A DNA stretch of 64,000 nucleotides from Phytophthora sp. 'mugwort'. Lineage: Eukaryota; Oomycota; Peronosporomycetes; Peronosporales; Peronosporaceae. The notes under the pieces were generated by a model. It saw nothing but the letters and a program-made list of their open reading frames with translations. It ran no database searches and was not told where the DNA came from. The stretch's first letter is position 1, and every line of letters begins with the position of its first letter. The stretch is taken from contig JAUCEF010000007.1 of assembly GCA_033558025.1 (NCBI GenBank), positions 7,006,001-7,070,000 of the forward strand. Direction: 5' to 3'. Below are positions 57,982 through 64,000 of this stretch, piece after piece. The position numbers were made by a program, and so were the translations under genes.

Positions 57982-59556
57982 TTAGTGTCGGCGCTTGCAC
58001 GAGCTGGTGGATACGGTAGGAGCCGTCCTAACCGACTCAGTGTCCGCTTCGCTACCAACCTCCTCCTTCGAGCCGGCCATGTTGGGCGTCTTCGTGGTCT
58101 TTTTGGTCGTAGTCTTCTTTGGCGTGGTCTTTGCGGTGGTCGTGGTGCTCATGCCCTTCACCGTCGAGCCAATGTCACCGAAGCGAATATTGCTGAAGAC
58201 AACGGTGGCCTCGGCCTGCTCAGCGATGACCTCTCTCGGTACGCCAGACGTCTTGGCGCACGTACCACGCGAAACACCGGGCTTCGAAGCGGAAGCGGTC
58301 GCCGGGTAGTCCGAATCAAGCCACAGGCACTGAGCAGCGTTGTCCGTCCATAGACTCATGGTTAGCACCATTCCGCGCTTCATGGCCTGTCCGATCTGCG
58401 CGAGGCCACCCTTGGTTTTGTGGTCGTCCTTGTCGCCAAACAGCTTCTTGGCAGCAGAGCACTGGGTGTCGGTCAGCGACTTCATGCCCTTGATAGCCGA
58501 GAACGTCGACTGCGGCATCTCATGGGTCACTCCGTTCTGAACGTAGAAGCGGGTAACCTCGCTGAGCGTGCCAGTGGCCGAGTTATCGTCCGTAATGAAG
58601 CGGGTCACCACTGTGAACTTCTTGGTCGTGTCAATAGTGAAATCCGAGCCAGGGCCAAAGAATGTCTTGTTGCCCATTCGATAGGGGTTGAAGTCGCATC
58701 CGTCCTTGTCACACACACCATCGTAGCGGTTGTCACCAACGCCGCAATCCTTGGCTGAGGAGCAGCGATGGGCACCACCCGTCTTCGTTGTGCATGGGTG
58801 CGTCGTGTAGGCGTTGCTGATGCTGTTGGCCTCCCAAATATCCATCTCAGCACAGCAAGCTCCGTACTTGCCAGTACCGGCGTTGCTGTCGGTCTTGCTT
58901 GGGGTCCAGTTGAGGACGTTGGCCTCACCGCTGATGAATTTGAGGTCCTGAGGACACTGCGCATCGCAGTAGCCCGTGCCGTACTTGGCGCCAGCCTTGT
59001 TGCTGGGGAAACTCTTCATGCCACCGTCGGTCTCCATGTCCACGAAGTACAGGGCGCCGTTGAGACCACAGTCGAGACCAGACACGTCCACATCAAAGGT
59101 GAATTCCTGGTTCAGCAGCTTATAAGCCTTATACGTGTCGTCAGACTCCATGACGTACACACGGGAGCCGATGTTGGTGCTGTACGGACCCTTGGTCACC
59201 AGCTTCATGCTCAGACTGTCGCTCTTGGAGTTGATGCCATACGTTCCAGTGTAGTCGGCCCCGTCGAGTGCGCAGGTCGAAGCACACGTCTTGGGGTCCG
59301 AGCAGATAGACTCGTCCCACTTGTTGCCCGTGTAGCAGTTCGTCGACGTGCCAGTCTTGTACAGCCAGCGCCAGTTAGCGTCGAGCACGATGGACGTGTC
59401 CTCGTCAGTGCAGCCGCTCTTGGTACAGGTCTGCGTCTTAAGTGGTGGGTGAGTCTCAGCCGTATTGTCACCAACGAGCTGAGCGCTAGTGGTCATGGCA
59501 GCAAGCGAAGCCGTCGCGACGAAGGCCACAAGACTAAACGAACTTGGGGTCTGCAT
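57982..59556 (-). CDS. Secreted GH7 cellobiohydrolase-like enzyme
   Basis: Glycoside hydrolase family 7 enzymes cut cellulose beta-1,4 bonds with retention, usually from the reducing end. The 524-residue single-exon product starts at ATG 59,556 with a signal peptide (hydrophobic residues 6-25, likely cut before Gln26, the usual first mature residue of the family). The catalytic motif is CCAEMDIWEANS: Glu237 is the nucleophile, Asp239 the helper and Glu242 the acid/base. Many cysteines and segments such as NGALYFVDMETDGG, KYGTGYCDAQCP and SNIRFGDIGST match the fold through residue 455. The tail (about 457-524) is rich in Thr and Lys and lacks a CBM1. In oomycetes such enzymes act on plant walls or on the organism's own cellulose. 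Whether it is exo- or endo-acting cannot be told from the sequence read here. Confidence 0.95.
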   Translation of the reverse strand: MQTPSSFSLVAFVATASLAAMTTSAQLVGDNTAETHPPLKTQTCTKSGCTDEDTSIVLDANWRWLYKTGTSTNCYTGNKWDESICSDPKTCASTCALDGADYTGTYGINSKSDSLSMKLVTKGPYSTNIGSRVYVMESDDTYKAYKLLNQEFTFDVDVSGLDCGLNGALYFVDMETDGGMKSFPSNKAGAKYGTGYCDAQCPQDLKFISGEANVLNWTPSKTDSNAGTGKYGACCAEMDIWEANSISNAYTTHPCTTKTGGAHRCSSAKDCGVGDNRYDGVCDKDGCDFNPYRMGNKTFFGPGSDFTIDTTKKFTVVTRFITDDNSATGTLSEVTRFYVQNGVTHEMPQSTFSAIKGMKSLTDTQCSAAKKLFGDKDDHKTKGGLAQIGQAMKRGMVLTMSLWTDNAAQCLWLDSDYPATASASKPGVSRGTCAKTSGVPREVIAEQAEATVVFSNIRFGDIGSTVKGMSTTTTAKTTPKKTTTKKTTKTPNMAGSKEEVGSEADTESVRTAPTVSTSSCKRRH

Positions 59557-59600
59557 CTTGACCGGAAAAGCGGTGGTAGACGATGTGCTCCGGCGAAGGC

Positions 59601-59608
59601 AAATTGAA
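59601..59608 (-). promoter_or_regulatory. Inr-like element of the GH7 gene
   Basis: On the minus strand TTCAATTT matches the oomycete initiator YTCANTYY exactly, 45-52 bp before the start codon. Confidence 0.5.
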
Positions 59609-60183
59609 TTGTAAGCGATCGCTGCGGACGCGTCTTGGAATAACCGGAAAGATCAGAGAGCGCCCGACCCAACGTTGGTGGCACAGACTGCACGGACCAG
59701 CGGCGTAAAGGATGCACTGTCGGTTCATATACTTTTGGTGCTAGTGCTTGCCTTGCTCCTAGCTGTTTCGCGAGATCCATCCGATAGATCACCCTATTGT
59801 TCAATACAATTTGTTGATACCGGACCAGGTCTGCCATGCTTCCAGCTGGGCATGTGGTGTGCGCAAGATCTGCTAACAGCAAAACACCCTCTTCTACCAA
59901 GTAAAGCGAAATGCAGCGAATTGCTCGTGGGATGCAGGCTTGTTTGGAGCGTTGTCATGGTGGAGACTTGGCCGCTTCTTTAGCATGTGGTCCTGACAGG
60001 GTGTACGTGCACAATCTCAGCAAAACTAGAAGTGTTGACAGGTGTTAAGACTTTTCCGGAGCACCAAATTGCAGAGAAACAGGAATGCTATTACATCATG
60101 TACTGTACTAGTGTACCATTAGTTTGTGAGGAGTATGTGTTTGCTTACAGTAACAGCGGCAAACGAACCGCCGCGGATGCTGG
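59609..60183. other. Intergenic region upstream of the GH7 gene
   Basis: No gene, RNA or repeat is recognised. It presumably holds upstream regulatory sequence of the GH7 gene. Confidence 0.4.
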
Positions 60184-60222
60184 ATAAGTGTACCCTGCGG
60201 AGTCTTTGCGGGGTACACTTAT
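60184..60222. repeat. Perfect 12-bp inverted repeat hairpin
   Basis: ATAAGTGTACCC at 60,184-60,195 is complemented exactly by GGGTACACTTAT at 60,211-60,222, with a 15-nt loop. It may be a remnant of transposon ends left by the neighbouring mobile DNA. Confidence 0.6.
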
Positions 60223-60687
60223 TCAATGATGGGGCCAACAACGCGCGAGGAAAGGCATATCTTGGCAGCCCAAGTTTGGCACCAATTAGTGGGATATATC
60301 GTAGTAACTTAGACCCTAAGCCTCTGAGAGCTAGTGGAGAATTGGGCGAATCCTCGCCTCATGTCAGCCTACTTGTGTTCGTGTCACGGTGACATTGCCC
60401 GGATTCAGCATATGATAATGCGCCTTCTCATTCAGAATCCCCGGTTTAGCGGATATGTCTACAAACGATCCTCTTCGCTGTGATAGGGCCAAATTGTCAC
60501 TATCACAAACTGGAGTGTGCCAGAATTCTGGTACATTCGGGTTACCGCATACTAAGTAATACTGTACTTTCTCCATATTTTCATGGTTCTGTCTATAGGA
60601 TACTTTTTTTTACGATGTTACAGTTTTGTTTTTCGGTATTCTATTAAGAGGGGCATTAACTCTGCAAGCACACCCAGTTGCCCTCCT
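60223..60687. other. Region between the hairpin and the mariner-like pseudogene
   Basis: Non-coding. It includes the short palindrome gtgtcacggtgacat. It is probably the 3' flank of the mariner-like element, but I could not identify a terminal inverted repeat. Confidence 0.35.
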
Positions 60688-61262
60688 TCACAGCTCGCTG
60701 GTACAGTATCTTTGTCGCAAGGCAATGACTTCGGGTACTTGCCCTTCACGGCGGAGACGATCTTTGTTGAAGTGAGGAATCTTGTACTCGTTCCCGCCGT
60801 TGCACTCCAATGCGCACAACATGACTGCCTGCAATGACAAGAACACATCCTCTAGTGTCTCGAAGCTAATACGGTTGTATGCTTGGGTTACAGCTTTTAC
60901 CAGCTGCTCAATACCTTGGCGCGCAACTGGAAGGACTGGATTGAAGCAAAAAAACCTAGATCAAGCACATTAGAATCGGCGAGTTTGGAGGCCGGCAAAG
61001 CAAAGGAATGTTCCACCCTCCAGAAGTACCAGCTGCAACGACGTCGGGGTAGAACGGCGAGAGGTGCGGTCTAGCGTTGTCTTGCTGAATGTAAATCACT
61101 TTCCACTTTTCTCATCGGAACCAGATTGCCTTGATTGCGGAAATGACTTTGACAATAATGTAGTCCTTGTAGACATTTCTGTTGACCGACTTCATATTCT
61201 TTGTAACGGGAGCGCCCTTGGCGCGGTTCACGCTTGAGCGCTCCGCGAATGTATATTCGGTA

Positions 61263-61284
61263 CACCGTCCACCCGTATTAGTCT
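61263..61284 (+). repeat. Left terminal inverted repeat
   Basis: Begins CACCGTCCACCCGTATTAGT. Four attagtc words follow within 110 bp and are possible transposase binding sites. Confidence 0.88.
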
Positions 61285-61382
61285 TACGACTTAATTAGTC
61301 TTGCATCGTACTTATCAGGGTACATATAGTATAACTACCGCAATTAGTCAAATACCACAATTAGTCTTGCACGCGAAGACGG

Positions 61383-63005
61383 GTGGTGGCGAGCTCGCTG
61401 GCTCATCGCTTTAAGCTGCAGCTCTCACTTTCGAATACGACGTCGGGCACCCAGCACAGCCTTCAGTACGTCGTCCCCCTCAACAGTCGCGTGCAGTGCA
61501 TGGAGTGGATGGAGATTGATGAAGCGGTCAACGGAGATGCTGGGCTTTTTGGGCGCGCGGTCGCACAGTTTCTCAGCCTCTTTCGTTCCGACAAGCGGGG
61601 AGCGAACCTTACTAAAGCTCGCGATTGGTGGAAAAATCGCGATGCAACTCGAGCTAAACTAGACGACAAGAAGCAACTAAATTATGCAAGCAGTGTGAAA
61701 GGTTCTCGTCAGCAGTATGTGGTCAAAGCGCTAAGTGGTCGTGGACGGAAGCTGGACGCTTAATGGGAATGACTCGATCCTCAGCTATTAATCGAGTTTG
61801 AGAGGTTACGGCGTGCAGGTGTGAAGTTTTCGGTGCGATTAGTCATGGATATGGCTTCTATAATGACCGAAGACATCAATCGTCCCGCTTTCAACAAGAC
61901 TTTGAGCATTCGCGGAGTTCCTTTTCGTGAAAAAGTAACTGAGCGACGGGTGCAGGATTTTTTAGTGCGCTTCAAAATTGTCTATCGCCGCCTAAAGGGG
62001 AACAAGCAGGCTAGCGACGAGAAGCAGCTGCAGATTGACATTTCGATGGGTGCCCACCTTGGTCGTATCAAGCGATAGTTCGACGACAAAACGATTGACC
62101 CGGGTCAAATTTATAATATACGAAAGTCATTTTGTAATTGACCTCGATGATGACAAGACACTTGATTTTCAGGGTTCTGAGGAAGTCAAATATCGCAAAA
62201 TAGTTTCCGGTATGTTGTGGGATTTTATTCTAGTATGACGTTACACTGACTAACGTATTTGTTGCGTGTTACGGTTATAGGGAGGGAGGGATAACAATGT
62301 GTTTGTTGTTAAAAGGCGGATCGGATGCAAAGGTGCTGTGCCCGATGTTCATTTTTAAGAACTCAACTCTAGCCATCCTATTCAAGGTCTCCCCTGACAC
62401 TGTCAACGGCATCTGCTATCGTTCAACTCCGAGCGCATTAATCAACACTGCAACAATGCTCGAGTGGTTGCAAGATGTGCGTTGTTGAGGACCTGGTGAA
62501 CCTTTTGCCGGAGAGCGCATTCTGTGGCTGGACGATGCCAGCGGGCACTCAAGCCAGGATGTTCAGAATGCTGCAAAGCAGCTGCGTACTAGCATCGAAT
62601 TCTTCCTGCCGAACGCAACCGACAGCATTCAACCAGAACACCGCTACCAACCCAACGGATCAAGACAGATTGATGCGCTTTGTGTGAAGCGAGGAATCTG
62701 AAAGCAATTAGAGAAGGAGTCTGGGCAACCAAATCTGGGTCGTTAACGAATCTCGGAAAAAAAAGTTTGTTCTGGAGACGACGGCTGAGTCTATTCGCCG
62801 CGTCAACTTGGAGATGGATGCCAAGAACGTCACCTGGGCAAAAATCGATGCCTCAATGTGGCCTCGACATCTCTGACGACGGCGTTTGGAGAGCTAGTCA
62901 GCTGAGCCGAAAGCTTCGTGGATTGTGGAGGCACATCCGGCATCTTTTGATTCTGCTTACGAAGATTCGAATGCACTAGTAGTAGATAGTCCAGAGGGGT
63001 GCTGA
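61383..63005 (+). pseudogene. pogo-like (DDE_1-type) transposase pseudogene
   Basis: Pieces of one transposase lie in order across three frames. The N-terminal DNA-binding part (KARDWWKNRDATR, 61,383-61,763) ends at a stop. FERLRRAGVKFS and GVPFREKVTERRVQDF follow (61,795-62,080). The first catalytic region (ESHFVIDLDDDKTLDFQG, about 62,115-62,175) has an apparent 2-nt loss where the family has an Asp before ESHF. CYRSTPSALINTATMLEWL follows at about 62,415. The second catalytic Asp is intact in LWLDDASGH (62,523-62,549). FLPNATDSIQP is in the third region. The reading ends with a stop at 63,003. The start is not firmly identifiable; 61,383 is the earliest plausible in-frame position. Confidence 0.78.
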
Positions 63006-63104
63006 TCTCACACACTATAGCCATGCACCATTATTAGTCATGCACATGATATGGTCTGTCCTCTGCTCGGGCTTCCCTCTCTTCCACCACAATTAGTGAG
63101 GACC

Positions 63105-63126
63105 AGACTAATAAGGGTGGACGGTG
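63105..63126 (-). repeat. Right terminal inverted repeat
   Basis: Read inward on the minus strand it begins CACCGTCCACCCTTATTAGT, one mismatch (T for G) to the left repeat. Confidence 0.88.
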
Positions 63127-64000
63127 TAAACGGCCAGATGCCAATCTTACCATTGAACCTGGTTTTCGTATGAAAGTCATATCTACAATACACGGGACAA
63201 ACCCGTTTTTAATACCATAAACAAAAAGATAAGTGTGCAAGGTTACATTGGCTTCGCCACCGCGGCTAGAAACATGATCTTCCGAATAAAACGTTTGCTA
63301 CGGCGATGGCGCTGTTGGACTTCCTCCCCTTCGACGGCGTAGTACGACTGCTTCTCCACGTCTTCATAGAACCACTTCTCGTCCACGTGTACGGTGTCGT
63401 ACATGGGCTAAAAAAAGTGGGTGCGCCCATCAATAAAGGACAGCGCATACTCCACGCGCTCGGCCTTGTTCTTTGCGGTCGGGAGGGCTTGATTCTCGAC
63501 GAGATGCACTGCATGACGCTATCGCGAAGAAGCCGCTGTAACACGCTCGTCGAAACGCCGGTTGCCTTTTGCAGCCGTCACAATCGTTCGCCGCACGAGG
63601 ATTGGCACCGCTTTGATCTTGATAGTCAACTTTTCATAGTCATAGCCCCGCCGACCTGAATTCCCCTGGATTCGTCTACTCACATCGCCTCCAACAACAC
63701 CGTTAGCAATCGACAGCTTATAGCGATTCCAAATACGAGCAACAGTGCGTTCGTAGCACTTGTATTTGCGGCATAGCTCAACAAAGGCTCCGCGTTGGAC
63801 TCGATGTAAGCTACCGCCGACAGTGTGAAGAAGAACGTCATTAATGATGGCGCGGCTGGTTGGATCGTCGAGGTTGGGCTTGGTAGTGGTGCCAAGTTGT
63901 TTAAGAAGTGAGCGGATGGCCTTTCTTGACTTAGCGGGTCGAGGAAAGAAAATAGGGCTGGGCCGATGGTCTTCTCGACCCAGTAGCTCGGCTTCTACCG

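Larger units (their letters stand above)
61261..63128 (+). mobile_element. pogo-like DNA transposon, 1,864 bp, TA target duplication
   Basis: The element spans 61,263-63,126 and is flanked by TA on both sides (61,261-61,262 and 63,127-63,128). The ends are inverted repeats of about 22 bp with one mismatch, and inside both ends the word attagtc or close variants recur. It encodes a degraded DDE-type transposase. It sits inside the mariner-like transposase gene: removing it with one TA restores continuous reading of that gene across the junction, which proves the insertion order. Confidence 0.88.
60688..64000 (-). pseudogene. Tc1/mariner-like transposase pseudogene, split by a pogo-like element
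   Basis: On the minus strand the protein is readable from the right window edge to a stop at 60,688-60,690, with the insertion 61,263-63,126 in the middle. The N-terminal part (DDPTSRAIINDVL, then LCRKYKCYERTVARIWNRY) is helix-turn-helix-like. The first catalytic Asp is in HVDEKWF (63,381-63,383), the second in IYIQQDNARPH (61,079-61,081), and the third region is DSNVLDLGFF near 60,975. Damage includes in-frame stops (after the helix-turn-helix region, before PMYDTVHVDEKWF, and before EKWKVIYIQQD) and frameshifts near 60,985 and 60,895. The start lies outside the window. Confidence 0.82.

Noticed and set aside
58768..59607. 279-codon ORF on the + strand
   Set aside because: It is the antisense shadow of the GH7 gene, whose signal peptide, catalytic motif and cysteine pattern are convincing.
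63306..63659. 117-codon + strand ORF near the right edge
   Set aside because: It lies antisense to the mariner-like transposase region carrying HVDEKWF.

Overview
The window looks like nuclear DNA of an oomycete, most likely a Phytophthora or close relative. The evidence is an 82-bp intron with a TACTAAC branch site, Inr/FPR-like core promoters close to short 5' leaders, a secreted GH7 cellulase, a eukaryotic quinolinate synthase, and degraded LINE, Tc1/mariner-like and pogo-like elements. The genus is inferred, not proven.

Region 1 (1 to about 50,728) is one head-to-tail tandem array that enters from the left edge. It holds 142 units of about 340-379 bp, all in the same orientation. Of these, 78 end in a full 71-nt tRNA-Gly gene, nearly all with anticodon GCC. 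The other 64 end in a 38-nt remnant that lost tRNA bases 2-33, and with them the A box and acceptor 5' strand, but keeps the B box. The two unit classes are interspersed and arranged in higher-order repeats, including adjacent duplications of 2,168 bp and 3,192 bp and a displaced 1.8-kb copy. This points to repeated unequal exchange and gene conversion. The spacers hold no believable protein gene.

Region 2 (50.73-55.2 kb) starts where the last unit fades into unrelated sequence. It holds a non-LTR retrotransposon relic: an ORF1-like part joined almost directly to the C-terminal end of ORF2, with the endonuclease and most of the reverse transcriptase missing. A degenerate tRNA-like, SINE-type sequence follows on the minus strand.

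Region 3 (55.65-59.6 kb) holds the two ordinary protein genes. They converge: a two-exon quinolinate synthase (nadA type, + strand, likely mitochondrial) and a single-exon GH7 cellobiohydrolase (- strand, secreted). An exon-like open frame of unknown origin lies between them.

Region 4 (60.1-64 kb) is nested mobile DNA. A dead mariner-like transposase gene on the minus strand, running off the right edge, is split by a 1,864-bp pogo-like transposon with about 22-bp terminal inverted repeats and a TA duplication. The transposon's own transposase is also broken.

The feature that stands out is the tRNA-Gly array: at least 78 apparently functional genes in 50 kb, alternating with 64 B-box-only derivatives.
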